From Venturia oleaginea (Eukaryota; Ascomycota; Dothideomycetes; Venturiales; Venturiaceae), in the NCBI GenBank assembly GCA_013176395.1, contig JABMLP010000030.1:310001-374000 (forward strand): 64,000 bases of DNA, written 5' to 3'. Under the pieces are notes generated by a model. That model searched no databases. It saw nothing but the letters and a program-made list of their open reading frames with translations, and had not been told where the DNA came from. Of this stretch, positions 53,483-64,000 are shown piece by piece. How positions within the stretch are numbered: position 1 is the stretch's first letter; every line of letters starts with the position of its first letter. The translations under genes were made by a program, and so were the position numbers.

Positions 53483-54664
53483 TCATCTACCACTCCCATG
53501 TCCCTCAACCTCAGCCCAAGCCCTGCAAAAGATGTCTCCTCTCCATCCCCAACAAACGGCGTAATGCCTACCAAGCAACATCCACTCCTCCATCTCGTCC
53601 AGCATCTCACATTCTCCTACCCTGTCCTTCTCTTCCTGATCCAGCCATTTCTGATATAGCCATTCGACATCAGCACCTTTTTGACCGCCAACCAAGCTGG
53701 CGTCTGCCAGGCGTGTCCGCTGAGCACTCAGTGAGTGGTATTTGTGGAGTGTTTGAAGAACGATACCCCGCTGAGCGAGGTTCGAGACCATTACTTGGCC
53801 GAAGGAGTCGTGCGGGTGTATTGGTTCATAGAGGACGAGGGATAGGGGTGTGGTAGGTGAGATGATGTGATTTGTAAGGGTTTGAAGAATAGCATCAGCC
53901 TGTGTTGGTGGGAGATATATGAGGCAGCATTCCGATAGAAGAAGTGTCGGAGTGGTGGGGGATAGATTCGGTAGCTTTGGCAAGAAGGCAGGGTCGTTTG
54001 TGGCTAAGGTGCGCAGGTCGAGAGGGTGAAGGTTGTAGGTTGGCGAGAACAGGGAATCGCCATTGCTAGAGATGCGAAGGGAGTCGGTGTTGTCAGGTCC
54101 AAGGTGGGTGTGTATGGCTTTGAGAAGGGATGGCGTTCGTTTGATAGACGAAATCTTTGAGGTCGTGTTTGTTGCAAAGTCGAGCTCGTGGTAAGTCAGT
54201 CTGATGTCAGGATTTGCAGTGACAATCCGAAAGTATCGTGTGTCTGAGCCAGCGCCTAACGATATGATCTGCTTTGGAGAGTTAGGATCCGTGGAGATGA
54301 AGGCATTGACGAGGCGGTCGATTGCGGTGGTGCGAATATATGTTCCTGGCGGAGTCAGTATAGCTTCCAGTCAGTCGAAGAAGCTCTTCATACCTCTGTT
54401 GATGATAGGATACCGTCTTGGGATTGGTCCTTGCAAGAATGCCTGAGCAAAGGAATCATCGAGATATCCCAGTGACACGGCGCTCATTCGGGAGGCTGAA
54501 GCATCGTTGTCTGTTTGCTGGACGATTCTGTCCTTGCGCGTCTCTGCGTCTTCCTGCGTCCTTCCATGGCCAAGTGAACTCGGTCCTCCCCTTCTTCTAG
54601 CACCGCCAGTGCCTCTCAGAGACAGAAGATTCGGAATTTCCTTTGCTGGCCGTTGTTGAGCCAT
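53483..54664 (-). CDS. ppm1: Leucine carboxyl methyltransferase Ppm1/LCMT1
   Basis: Cytosolic SAM-dependent enzyme that methylates the C-terminal Leu carboxylate of the PP2A catalytic subunit, controlling assembly of B-subunit holoenzymes. Exons (minus strand) 54664-54394 and 54345-53483 with a 48-bp intron give 377 residues, the normal size. An N-terminal Arg/Gly-rich extension precedes [23 protein letters not shown] start-of-fold sequence (here [13 protein letters not shown]), [10 protein letters not shown] across the intron to TYIRTTAID, the SAM-binding [13 protein letters not shown] (about residue 120), and [18 protein letters not shown], the second family signature; the C-terminus has [15 protein letters not shown]. 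All key motifs are intact. Its start lies 156 bp from that of the Rpb5 gene on the opposite strand. Confidence 0.94.
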
Positions 54665-54820
54665 TTCTGAGGTTATGATGGTCGCCGCAAGCAGTTGATC
54701 AATTTCGCTGACCAAGCCATTCCGCAGCTTTCGGACCTCCAAAGATTTCCACTCTTCTCTCTTGCTTGCGCCGACGACAATAAAACCCGCACCAACATCC
54801 CAAACACACCCGCCGCAACC
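54665..54820. promoter_or_regulatory. Compact bidirectional promoter, Ppm1 / Rpb5
   Basis: Only 156 bp separate the outward-facing start codons. No TATA-like motif evident; both are constitutive housekeeping functions. Confidence 0.6.
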
Positions 54821-55614
54821 ATGGAGGACGTCGAGCAGACCAATAAGGAGACTGTCAAATTATGGCGCGTCTACAGGACCGCCCTCCAGATGTGCAAGGA
54901 CCGCGTAAGACTTCCTGAAGCTTCGCTCGTAGCACCTCTAACTTGCTCCCAGGGCTACACAATGTCCGACGACGAACTCAACATCACCTTGCCCGAATTC
55001 AGGCAGAAATTTGAACAAGATGGCATGATAAAGTGCGGCCTACTCACCCGAATAACGATACGCCCTTCTAACAGCAGTCCAACAGTCGCTCCCTCCTCAC
55101 AACCACCGCGACGCCCTCCCCCAAGATGATAGAAACCCTCACCGAACCGCCCTCACCACGTAACCCAAACCCCGTCCCAACTTTCGGCACCATCCGCATT
55201 TCCTTCAACGGCGACCTGAACGTCGGCATAAAGCCCCTCAAAAATTTCGTCCAATCCTGCAGTGAGGACGGAATTCACACTGGTATTCTCATCACCGCGG
55301 TCGCACCTACCTCCGCTTCCCTCAAAATCACAGCTGCTCTCGACCCGAAATTACAAATATGTGAGATCTTCCAGGAGAGCGAGTTGGTGGTCAATATTAC
55401 GCTGCATGAATTAGTGCCGACGCATGTGTTGCTGAGTTTCAAGGAGAAGAAAGAGCTGCTTGAGAGGTACCGGTTGAAGGAGTCACAATTGCCGCGCATC
55501 CAGAGGAGCGATCCTGTGGCCAAGTACTTTGGATTGAAGAGAGGGCAGGTTGTTAAGATTATCAGGAAGTCCGAGACCGCCGGGCGATATGCCAGTTACA
55601 GGTGGTGTATTTGA
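54821..55614 (+). CDS. rpb5: RNA polymerase subunit Rpb5 (ABC27), shared by Pol I, II and III
   Basis: Exons 54821-54904, 54953-55032 and 55086-55614, with introns of 48 and 53 bp, give 230 residues. N-terminal jaw domain: [15 protein letters not shown] joined to [10 protein letters not shown] across intron 1, then [10 protein letters not shown]; the second splice (GTGCGG…CCAACAG, with CTAAC 12 nt upstream) restores [15 protein letters not shown]. The conserved C-terminal assembly domain is complete: [46 protein letters not shown] and [13 protein letters not shown]. The central part ([17 protein letters not shown]) is more divergent, as in other filamentous fungi. Start codon chosen where the conserved region begins (Kozak-like CAACCATGG); the frame is open further upstream only by chance. 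Confidence 0.94.
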
Positions 55615-58108
55615 GTCAGATATGAAGAAAAGGAAAGGCGTTTGATAAGGAATACTTGGACGGGTTTTAAAGAATGGTTGGCGTTTAAAGCGATATAGGT
55701 ATCGGTCTTGGGCATCAATGGAATGACGATGTATTTCCCGTTAGTACGTTTCAATTCTATTTCCACCCTTTAATACATATCACTCGCTCAAAAGTCAAAG
55801 CGCCAACAACTCCGAGGCTCTTCCTCTGATTCCCAGCGCCTCATTCACTCTTTTTCCGTCGAACCGATGCAATGCAAGCCAGCATTGTACTACCGTTTCA
55901 CCATCTCCCGCCAATGGCGCTCCTCGTGTTTATAAGCCTGAAGTCGCATGACCGCCATTTGAGCCTCTAATGGCCACTCGCAGTCCACTATTGTCATCTC
56001 TTAACCCATGACCTTCTCTATGCTCTCAAAACACCTCACCGAACAGTTCCTGCTCCTTCTCCTTGTCATGCATATCAGGGAAGAAATACATGCCCCAAAA
56101 TTCCGCCGCGTCCCTCAGGAACTGGATGTCCCCATTGACGTTTACTTTCAACCTTTCGCAGCGGTGCCGGGATTTCTATATAGGTTTTCTTTCATTGCCG
56201 ATCTAGCCGTACTGTATAGAGGAATTATGATCTCAACTTTAGCCATTTTTTCCCTTGGGAATGGGAGGGAGGGAGGGAGGAGCGTGAGTAGAGTTGGTAA
56301 ATGGAGTGTTACTCTAGCCTACCACGAGTAGAAGTTGTGGATTTGTTTGATGGTTTTCCTTCATATGGTTTGTGGCTCGATGACGATGCGAAGGTATATA
56401 TGCCGTTCGTGTATGATTTTCAGAGTCCAGTACAGAGTTAGATGTTTGTTGGCTGGCGCGTTAGATGTTCATATCTAGGCGTGTTTCACCGATGGTGTTG
56501 TCACGGTTGGTCTCTTGTATTACCTCTTTATTCTCCTCATCCTTCTAACACTTCATCATCCTTATCCTTCTAATACTTAATACTTCCCGTCGGCACTGGT
56601 GTCAGTACTTAAGGTCTATCTCGCATCGTTCGCTATATCTATATCGACCTCTTCTAGCGTGTCCTTAGCCACGTGGATGCTTCGATAGATCCTGTTGTGG
56701 AGCTTATGAGGTATCTTGAAGAGGGGCGATTGGGTGTTTTTCTTGCCGTTGACTTTGTGTTCGTTGAATGAGGAGGCGTTAGGCTTAATTCCGCTTTGCT
56801 TGTGGTGTCATTTTTTTCCCCGTTGAGGCGCGGGGGATATTATTGGTATTATTTGCGTAGGGTTGCTCCTGGGACATGTTTGCGCCGGTGATGGTGAGGG
56901 CGGCGGAGGAGGGGGTCCCCTGGTGGGGGTCAAGCGTTGGGGGGTTAAAGGGATACGAAGAACGGTGGAGTTGAAGATATTTCAAATCTCACTGCAAAAC
57001 TTTAAGTCCAAAGTGGACACCATTCCCTTTCCAACCTGTACTTTCAATGAGCTGGCCTAATGTTTTATCAAAATCATATACTGGTCGAGAAGATGTCTTC
57101 CGGGCTCTTTTACTACTTGCCAACAGGCTGGGTAGGCTAATTGATTGATACATTAACTTTGTGCTCTTACTGCTGTCGTGGCTTTAGGGAAAAATATATA
57201 GAAAGCGTGGGTTTGGGTTTGGAGAGTTTGTTTTATTGTGCGTCGCAGTGGTAGATGAGACTGGTATAATTGTTGAAAGGGAACTTATTGATCGGAGTGG
57301 GGAGGTATGGGTATAGTATTAGTTTATTCAAGAATGAGATCGGATGAGAACGGGAAGTGAGTGTGGAAATGACAAGTGTGCGATGATTGGAGTGATGGGG
57401 AAAGAGTGTGGATGAGAATAATTAGGGTATAGGTAAGAGGAGCAACTAGTTGTGCAAACGAGATTGCATGATGGGCAGGCACAGTAGTGAATGGAAATCA
57501 GAGTTACCGGAATGGGGGCTCGTTGCTATAGACATAAAGATGAGGATCGGGGTCGATGATAATGTACTTTGGTGTAGAGAATTTGATGAAGAGCTTGGAA
57601 GTGCGATGAAGGGTTGTCACAGATCAAAAGAATGAAACTCCGAGATGGTGTTCTTGTATTTGACGGATTTGATCAAGAGCTTGGAGGTTGGACGGAGAAT
57701 TTCTGAAAGAACCTTGGGTTGCAAGATGATTGATGGATGGGAATAGTGTGGTGAAATCGGGGCATATTGGAAGGGAAAGAGTGTGCATAAGCGTGGAAGA
57801 CAAGTGCGAGCTGCTGACAATTTCCTCTACTGAATTCGCCAAAAATTTGAGCTGATGGATTCTTATCAGAGTCCTGACTCTTGAATTCGAATTGGGAGAA
57901 GGCGACATGGACTAATGGTCCCGCTATGGAGGAGGTTTAAAAAGACTGATGCACGCTTTCCAGTGAGTCTCCATACCATCGCCAAAAAGCCGTGTTAATG
58001 TCGTGTTGTGTGGTGACTTCATAATTTTACGAAGTGTCCTTGGGTCACGTCCCCCAGCCCGAAGTACCGTCGTCCAGTACTCGCCTAGTAGTTCATGCCG
58101 ACGAATCC
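55615..58108. other. Long intergenic tract, no supported gene
   Basis: About 2.5 kb of mixed composition with short GGGA-type runs (56268-56282). Overlapping short frames at 57617-57908 (minus strand) show no recognisable features. Confidence 0.45.
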
Positions 58109-59143
58109 TCATAGCCCGACCGTGGAAGCCCAATCCAGCTCTTCTGGGTCCACATTTCCCATCATCATCTTCGCCAGGCTCTCAATTCTCTCATTGAAGT
58201 TTTTCTCCTCGGCAATGCTCTCGTCAATGCTGGAGATGCTGGAGCCTCTTCTAATGTGGTGGTTATGATACCGAATATGGAACTTGACGCTCTCCATGGC
58301 CGAGATGTATCGAAGAGGCTCAAACCCCTCAAAGGTTTTGTCCCCCGAGAGCGAATTGAATTGGATGCTGAAGAACACATCCAAGTGCTTCTGCAGCCCG
58401 CGGCAGTTTTTCAAAACAGTAACGAGGCGTTGCACGGCCATAGTCGTCAAGTTGTGGGCAATAACATTGATTTTTGGAGCACTGCCTAAAGTCTTCTTAC
58501 GGTAAGTGCAGTAAGCTTTGAATGTGAACGTGTTCCTTTTGTGCAAGATTTCAAGTGCTTCCTGGTAGACTTGTTTGTTGGTGCGTAAGATGCGGGTGTC
58601 GAGGAGTCGGGGGTAGATTTCTTCTGGACGTCCATAGTATCCAAATCCAGCAAACCATGGAAGTGTGTAAGGGATGCTGCCTTTTATCAATTCCCGCGTT
58701 TTACTCGCTACTTCTGGAGAAACCTCTTCAATATAGTGTGTGGCAACGAGGATGTTCTGGTAGATTTTGTCGCTGAGCTCACGGGGAAGACTGAGGAGGA
58801 GGGACCGCGTGTTGGTGTCCACCATGGCTTCTACGTCGTTGTGCTCGTTCGGACGATGGGTTCCAACAGCCACGTTAGTGTTCGTCTCAGCAAAGGTGAT
58901 TTCCTTGTCACCCTGCAACAGGCTGCTGTCGACTTGGCTAGGTCCGGGTGAGATGAGAGTGTCGATGTTTGCTATCATCGTGGTGCTTTCGACATCCGAC
59001 TTGGAGATCAACTTGGAGTTTACGTCGTCGTTGCCCAGGCTCGCCTTTGATAGGACCACCGTTGTGTCGGTCATGTTAGTGTTGCTGGTGAGGAAAGGAC
59101 ACGATATGGCGTCCTTCTTACCCATCTTCGACACTTGTTCCAT
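58109..59143 (-). CDS. 2EXR-domain protein, intact copy
   Basis: 344 residues in one exon. The first 110 residues are polar and low in structure (Asn/Thr/Val-rich). The 2EXR core follows: LLLSLPRELSDKIYQNILVA, then PRLLDTRILRTNKQVYQEAL and EILHKRNTFTFKAY, a spaced pattern shared with the pseudogenes at 37632 and 39958. The C-terminal part (VQRLVTVLKNCRGLQKHLDV; PLRYISAMESVKFHIRYHNH) is a further alpha/beta region. The LPREL…KIY helix pair resembles an F-box, but no function is established for the family. No signal peptide or membrane span. Being the only one of three paralogues without a defect, it is the likely functional representative here. The two M residues near the start (1 and 7) leave slight doubt on the exact start. 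Confidence 0.8.
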   Translation of the reverse strand: MEQVSKMGKKDAISCPFLTSNTNMTDTTVVLSKASLGNDDVNSKLISKSDVESTTMIANIDTLISPGPSQVDSSLLQGDKEITFAETNTNVAVGTHRPNEHNDVEAMVDTNTRSLLLSLPRELSDKIYQNILVATHYIEEVSPEVASKTRELIKGSIPYTLPWFAGFGYYGRPEEIYPRLLDTRILRTNKQVYQEALEILHKRNTFTFKAYCTYRKKTLGSAPKINVIAHNLTTMAVQRLVTVLKNCRGLQKHLDVFFSIQFNSLSGDKTFEGFEPLRYISAMESVKFHIRYHNHHIRRGSSISSIDESIAEEKNFNERIESLAKMMMGNVDPEELDWASTVGL

Positions 59144-59594
59144 CTTCTATTGCTTTCAATTCGTATCGCCAGGTCCGATAAATGGAACTGTAGTGAGATA
59201 TACCACGTCTCTAACCTTGAATATCCGCAGCTAAGTAAAAAGTTATCTATTAGAAGCGCCATTGTCAAGATCTCCTTGTGCGGCCATTGCAAGGCGAGGA
59301 GATGGAATGGAAGAACAATATCGTGTGGTATTAACAAATTACGTAGGTTTTGTATGCTCGGAAGTGAAAGGTAGAGTAAGAACAGTATTGATTCGTAAGA
59401 ACGGTCTTAATTTATCCATAAACGTCAGTATTGAACAATCAGTCACAGGGCCAGCCCTATAGAATAGCAATAACCATAAGCAAAGAGCTAGGCTACTACT
59501 ATCAGCGATACCACGAAAAAGGATATAGATTATAACCTAAATACTTAAAGAGTAGGCAAAGGAGCGTTACCGAAACCGAATGAAGAAATGAATT

Positions 59595-59764
59595 CCAGCA
59601 AACCAACTTCCACCTACAGAAGAAATGAAAATAAGAATATCTCCACCAAACCAACCTCCACCTTTAGAAGAAAAGAAAATGAGAACATCTCAGCAAACCA
59701 ATTTCAACATGTAGAAGAAATAAAAATGAAAACATCTCACCAAAACAAATCCCACCTACAGAAG
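59595..59764. repeat. 48-bp minisatellite, about 3.5 copies
   Basis: Units begin at about 59595, 59643, 59691 and 59738 and share AGCAAACCAA…AGAAGAAA…AACATCT. The plus-strand frame across it is open and repetitive but has no other gene character. It lies just past the 3' end of the DUF1996-WSC gene. Confidence 0.85.
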
Positions 59765-59819
59765 AGCCACAGACTTCTCCGACAAACCCCTCGATCTTCG
59801 ATCATGACCCATTCAATAA

Positions 59820-61495
59820 TCAGGCAACCTTCTTGAACACCATGGCCAAATTGGGTCCGCCACAAAACTCCTTCCCATCACCAGAACAAACCATCGAATT
59901 ATAAGCAGTACTTATGGTGGTGTTCAAGGAAGAGCCCGCACTAAGTTCCGAGCCGCAATAGCATTCGGCCGCGTACTCAACACCAGCAAGGGGCAGGTTC
60001 TTGGACGAACAGAACTGCTGGCACTTCTCGATTGTCATGGCAGAGTCCGAAGTGGCCGCCTTGGCAAGAGCTCTGACACCTTGTGGTTCATTGGCAGAGC
60101 CCACATACTGCCAGCCATTTTTCGTCACATTGAGTGATGGCATAGCAGGAGCGTCAGCCGCTGTGGACAAAACAAAGGCGTTCATGGTTGGGGGGGTGAC
60201 CGAGGAATTACAGGTCATTTGCGATTGGGTAGCGGGTCCAGGACCAGAAGTCACGGAATTGCACCCTGGCAGCTTTTGGAGAAGGCCCTTCACAGGCTCA
60301 TTGATAAGCGCTGGTCGCTCTGGACAGTTCCTCGTTTCCTTGGTATTCACCGCGGCCAATGGGGGGCAGTCTGAGATTGTACCAGAGCCGGCTGATCCTT
60401 GAGCGCAGGTTCCGAGAGCGGAAGTGAGAACAGAATTGTCCCAACCATTGAGAAAGTCGCCGTGGAAGCCGTAGCCGGTGGTATCTCCATTGGCAAATAC
60501 GAACTTGCCCCCTGCTCCCCGAAAGGCCTGAGTGTCGTAGTACATCTCGTAGAAGAGGTGTATATGTAGCACAGGGTGAGTAGGCGGGCAAACTCCATTG
60601 TCGACTGAAAATCTCTTGTTAGTCATGACATATTTGTCTTTTCGTTGATAATCTTACTTTGACTCAGATAAGCAACATGAGAATTGTCAGGCTTGTAAGC
60701 GTTGACGCCATCCCAGCAGCTAGGCATCTGGATCTGGGCACGAATCTGCCCACAGTCGGTATACTTCATACCGTACTCTTCGGGGTATTGCTTCTGGGAA
60801 TCCAAGCAAACAAACGATGTACGGTCTGCAATCGGCCGACCGCCATTCCAGGTCTTGGTAGCGCTATCGTAGCTTCGTGCTGCGGGATTGCCGGAGATCA
60901 TTTTGAAGCCAGGCGGAAAAGGTTTGACGTTTTTCAAATCATCGCCACGACCAAGATACTGCCAGTGGTGTCAAAAATTTGTCCGACTGTGATCAAAAGG
61001 CCAACTCACGTAGGCAATCATCCCTCCATTGGGCACGTCTCGGAATGTGCCATTGCTGTACTGATAGTACCTTGAGCATGTCAGTCTTTGGGCGCTGCGT
61101 TTCATTGCGAATTGTCCACTTACAGTTGAGGTGTCCAGTATGCGGACTTATCCCTGAACATGTGTAAGCTTTGTCGAGAGCTTCGGAGCTGGACTCAACT
61201 TACGCAGCGATTTCGCAAGATGTACATTTCGAGGCAAGCATTTCGTCGTAGGATGAGTTCATCCCAATATCTGGTATACAGGTGAGCTTGACAAAAGTCA
61301 TGATTTGAAACAGGTTGACTCACTATACGCTCCCACGATATTGTGGACATGGCCGCTAATAGTACCAGGATTCACCACAGGGTCAACTCGTCCTGTCAGC
61401 ATTCTACCGCAATTCATACGCCAAAAACCAGCTTCTACATTGGCCGCAAGAATCGCGGCGATGGAAAGAAGAGAAGAAGGTCGAAGTGGCTGCAT
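59820..61495 (-). CDS. Secreted DUF1996 protein with C-terminal WSC domain
   Basis: Six exons on the minus strand: 61495-61324, 61270-61204, 61153-61124, 61070-61010, 60958-60658 and 60604-59820; introns 47-56 bp, except a short third exon of 30 bases. They join to 471 residues. A signal peptide (MQPLRPSSLLSIAAILAANV) precedes mature GFWRMNCGRML, then DUF1996: VNPGTISGHVHNIVGAYN across intron 1, SKCTSCEIAADKSAYWTPQL, NGTFRDVPNGGMIAYYLGRG, GQIRAQIQMPSCWDGVN, and IDNGVCPPTHPVLHIHLFYE. A linker rich in Pro/Ser/Thr leads to a WSC domain (GWQYVGSANEPQGVRAL; MTIEKCQQFCSSKNLPLAGV; YAAECYCGSELSAG; CSGDGKEFCGG) with its conserved cysteines. Likely extracellular or wall-associated; WSC domains bind carbohydrate. 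Enzymatic activity of DUF1996 is not known. No defects seen. Confidence 0.95.
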
Positions 61496-62993
61496 GTTGG
61501 CGATTGGTGAGATGTCGCTGTGCTGAAAGGACTTGAGCTGATGAAGTGCCAGTCCATCTCAGCCTACTTTAAGTATATACAGGAGGATCTGGTGTAGTGT
61601 CATGCCTGAAATAAAATGTCCAACCTTAGAATAGTGTCGGTATGGCCGTATTGGGTAACCAAACTGAGCTGCAGCTTTAGCGTGAGCCACAAAGCCATTG
61701 TTTCTGAAAGAAGAAACAAAGCCTAGAGTAAGCACCCATGGACCAGTTCAGATTATTGTTCGCGCATCAGCTATAGTGATGATGGTATAGTTGCACGACA
61801 GAGGCTGCCGTCGTGATGAGTCCTGATGACTTTCGAACGAGATAGCCAACCTCGGTGAGTCTAGACCACCGAATAGAGTGATGAATCGGGAAAAGTCGCA
61901 CTTTGCCCATTTCAGCCAAGAAGTCATCTTCCGAAAGTCGTCCGCGAGAGGCTTTGTCCATCAGAGAGAGGGCGTAACCACACAATCCAAACTCGAGTAA
62001 TTACTGTGCAACCTGATGATTGTGGTGTGGATGGTTTCCCGGCATTGCTATCGTATTCATGGCTAGGGACGCGCTACAGGAATTCCTTTTGGCAAATGCT
62101 GAAAATGGGACCCGATGTTGTCTTTGTTCCTGGTTTTGTGCGGGTACCTGGCTTTGTGCGGGTACCTGGTGTTCGTGTGCGGGTTCCTGGTGCGCGGGGG
62201 CAGCCTGCGGAGATGTATCCAGGAAAGGATTGCACCTGGGCATGAATATGAATCTAAAGTTGCTGCTACTCCTTGGGACGACTCATACTCGATGGGAACA
62301 ACATGTTGATGATTTAGTTGAAGCCGAGCGGCCCTCTAGAGGTGTGGTAGAGGTGTGCGAGGTTGAGTGGGTGACTCCTTTGATAGGGAGATCCCAAACA
62401 AGCGGCTTGGAATCCACCTCATGCAACCATCTCGACCCGTCTTCAATTGCTGCTTGCATCGTTTTCATGACCAATGGCTCTCTGGCCGCTTGTAAAAGTT
62501 CATATCATCTCTCCAGTGACATGAAGCCCTCAATTGTAGTGCTGCCTCCTCGCTCACAGAGACTGGTTCAGTCGAAAACAATCGCGTCTATCGATTATGC
62601 TAATGCATTGATCAGGAGTCTGACGTTCCTGCAGATGGAAGGTTTCCAGCTCGAGAAGTCTGATACGTCCTCTTGGCACAAACACGAGGTTCGAGATGCT
62701 GCTCCTGTTGCTCTTCCATGGCTAACAAGATTCAGATCCCACACCACAGCCTCACGAATTTTATCCGCGCCCCAACGATAATCTTAAGCAAACCCGGACA
62801 TAGTAGCAGATGAAGAGCTTTGGGATTATCAGAGCTGCTGAGGAAGGTTGGTCCAGGCAATTGCAAGACAGCGGACACGCTGAAGAAGCCTGAGGCTTGC
62901 ATAGAAGAAGGTGATGCATAACTTAGATCTGGCAACTTGATATATACACTAGATAGCAATGGTACTGCACTGAGATTGGACATCTCAAACCAA
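61496..62993. other. Region of broken coding character, unidentified
   Basis: The minus strand contains pieces that look coding but lie in several frames: GFMSLERWYELLQAARGPLV and KTMQAAIEDGSRWLHEVDSK (about 62420-62530), a Gln/Pro-rich repeat piece (62001-62243), and MDKASRGRLSEDDF-like sequence (61900-61985). They could be a decayed regulatory-type protein gene. I cannot name it or connect the pieces with splice sites. Confidence 0.3.
62129..62198. repeat. 18-21 bp tandem repeat, 3.5 copies
   Basis: Units CCTGGTTTTGTGCGGGTA and CCTGGCTTTGTGCGGGTA, then a 21-base variant and a partial copy. On the minus strand it encodes a VPAQ/PGTRTK-type peptide repeat depending on frame. Confidence 0.85.
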
Positions 62994-64000
62994 CTATCCC
63001 AGCTCCCTTCGCAACTGCTCCTCCAACCTCGCCTCCATCTCAGAAAGCTCCTGCAACCTCGTCAACCTAGCCTTCTCCTCCTTAACCTGTCTCTGCTGCT
63101 GCTCCAACCACGACGACCTGGGAGGTTGTGGACTATTACTGCCACCCCCATCTCTAACCCTACTCCCAGATTCAGCCCCAACGCCAGACACGGATTCGGG
63201 ACCAGGCGCCGCGATTAGAAACCCATGTATATCCGTCTCTGGCACACTCGACGAACTATGACTCGTAGGACGTTGATCATCCCATTCCGGGGCTGAAATG
63301 CGCTGGGTTTCGTACAAAGTATTGCTAGTGAACGAGTGGGAGGCTGAGTGGACGTTGACAGGGAGTTCCGAGATTGTGCGAGATGTAAAGGGTTGGGCTT
63401 GAATGCCTTGGTCTGGGAAGTTCAAAGGCGAGGTTCTATTGTAGACGTTATATTGTTCTGTAGGGATGGAGCGGGCATCAAGTTCGGGCTTGTCTGCTAC
63501 TAGGGACATGGGATTGGGATTATAGTATTTGGGTTGGACGTAGATGTTTTCTGTGGAAGGGATGTCAACGTTTGGGAACGTCAATGATTATATGGGTAGT
63601 TGACTTACCAGCCGTGGCCTGATGTGCCAGCAGCTCGCTCTGTATGTTACGATTTCGCCGTCGCACGCAAAGGACAAGTCCGCCTATTATGAGCCCGAGG
63701 ATCACCAGACCACCAATAGCGATGCCAGCTATTGCGCCTGCTGAGATGCCAGACTTGTGTGGTGACGGAGTGGGTGACGGTGAAGGCGTGCTCGAGTTTG
63801 ATGGACGGGCAATACCGGCAATTATTTGACTGTTGAACCAGGTGACGGCGAATTGATCAGTGGATTGAAACCGGAGTGCAATGTATGGAGCCATGATAGG
63901 AACACTATAGGCACCTGTGACGATGGAGAATAGAGGCGAAGAAGTTACGGTAGTAAACGAGGTTGTCGGGACCGTTATAATCACGGAGTTTGATCTTACC
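62994..64000 (-). CDS. Single-pass membrane protein, 5' end beyond the window
   Basis: Minus strand; exons 64000(continues)-63609 and 63550-62994 with a 58-bp GT-AG intron. The extracellular part ends in a Ser/Thr/Pro stalk (NSSTPSPSPTPSPHKS), followed by one span, AIAGIAIGGLVILGLIIGGL, and a basic stop-transfer CVRRRNR. The cytosolic tail is long and Ser/Pro-rich, with a C-terminal coiled-coil (WLEQQQRQVKEEKARLTRLQ; EMEARLEEQLRREL). The layout is that of many fungal Ser/Thr-rich surface proteins (WSC/Mid2-like sensors and related unknowns), but the ectodomain is cut off at the window edge, so the class cannot be set. The frame is open to the last base of the window. Confidence 0.8.

Noticed and set aside
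62020..62781. 253-residue plus-strand frame
   Set aside because: Its Cys/Trp-rich part is simply the tandem repeat at 62129-62198 and the rest has no domain; the minus strand of the same stretch looks more gene-like, though broken.
1..64000. CRISPR array, origin of replication or biosynthetic gene cluster
   Set aside because: No regularly spaced repeats of CRISPR type (and this is a eukaryote); no polyketide, peptide-synthetase or terpene genes; the genes present are unrelated housekeeping functions.

Overview
This 64 kb window is nuclear DNA of a filamentous ascomycete (Pezizomycotina; Leotiomycetes is a guess from gene-family flavour). The signs are GT-AG introns of about 47-75 bp with CTAAC/CTGAC-type branch sites, a DUF1996-WSC secreted protein, GFA-fold and 2EXR families, an allantoate-permease-type transporter, and LTR, LINE and pogo/Fot1 elements. 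Housekeeping genes form gene-dense islands, separated by long tracts of decayed gene families and transposon remains.

Layout. 0.3-1.4 kb: alpha/beta hydrolase whose start is not visible. 3.4-4.0 kb: probable decayed GPI-protein gene. 4.5-5.4 kb: conserved disordered protein. 6.7-8.7 kb: five-exon MFS permease. 8.96-9.11 kb: tRNA-Leu(AAG) with two insertions, the ordinary anticodon-loop intron and a second one in the D arm that looks like a spliceosomal intron. 10.9-21.6 kb: a run of small hydrophobic-protein genes in mixed states of decay, one split by a young, full-length 6.2 kb Ty1/copia element (12912-19119). 22.2-23.7 kb: broken APH/choline-kinase-fold gene with a damaged catalytic motif. 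24.3-29.1 kb: complete six-exon UDP-glucose:glycoprotein glucosyltransferase (ER folding quality control). 29.6-31.0 kb: aldehyde dehydrogenase lacking about eight residues of the cofactor domain. 31.5-31.8 kb: 236-bp imperfect palindrome. 32.0-33.3 kb: single-pass membrane-protein gene with three in-frame TGA codons. 36.1-36.7 kb: GFA-type zinc protein. 36.95-37.2 kb: solo LTR with 5-bp target duplication. 37.6-44.7 kb: graveyard of 2EXR and F-box-like paralogues. 45.5-50.1 kb: divergent pair CstF-64/Rna15 and Prp2/DHX16 helicase. 50.8-52.3 kb: LINE 3' fragment and a pogo-type non-autonomous element. 53.5-55.6 kb: divergent pair Ppm1 methyltransferase and RNA polymerase subunit Rpb5. 58.1-59.1 kb: intact 2EXR protein. 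59.8-61.5 kb: DUF1996-WSC secreted protein. 63.0-64.0 kb: membrane protein cut by the window edge.

The housekeeping genes act in unrelated core processes: ER quality control, mRNA 3'-end formation, spliceosome activation, PP2A methylation and transcription. They show no sign of being a functional cluster. The most unusual object is the tRNA-Leu gene. The most unusual pattern is repeated inactivation of multicopy small gene families, several by single-base changes in homopolymer runs, which must be separated from assembly error.
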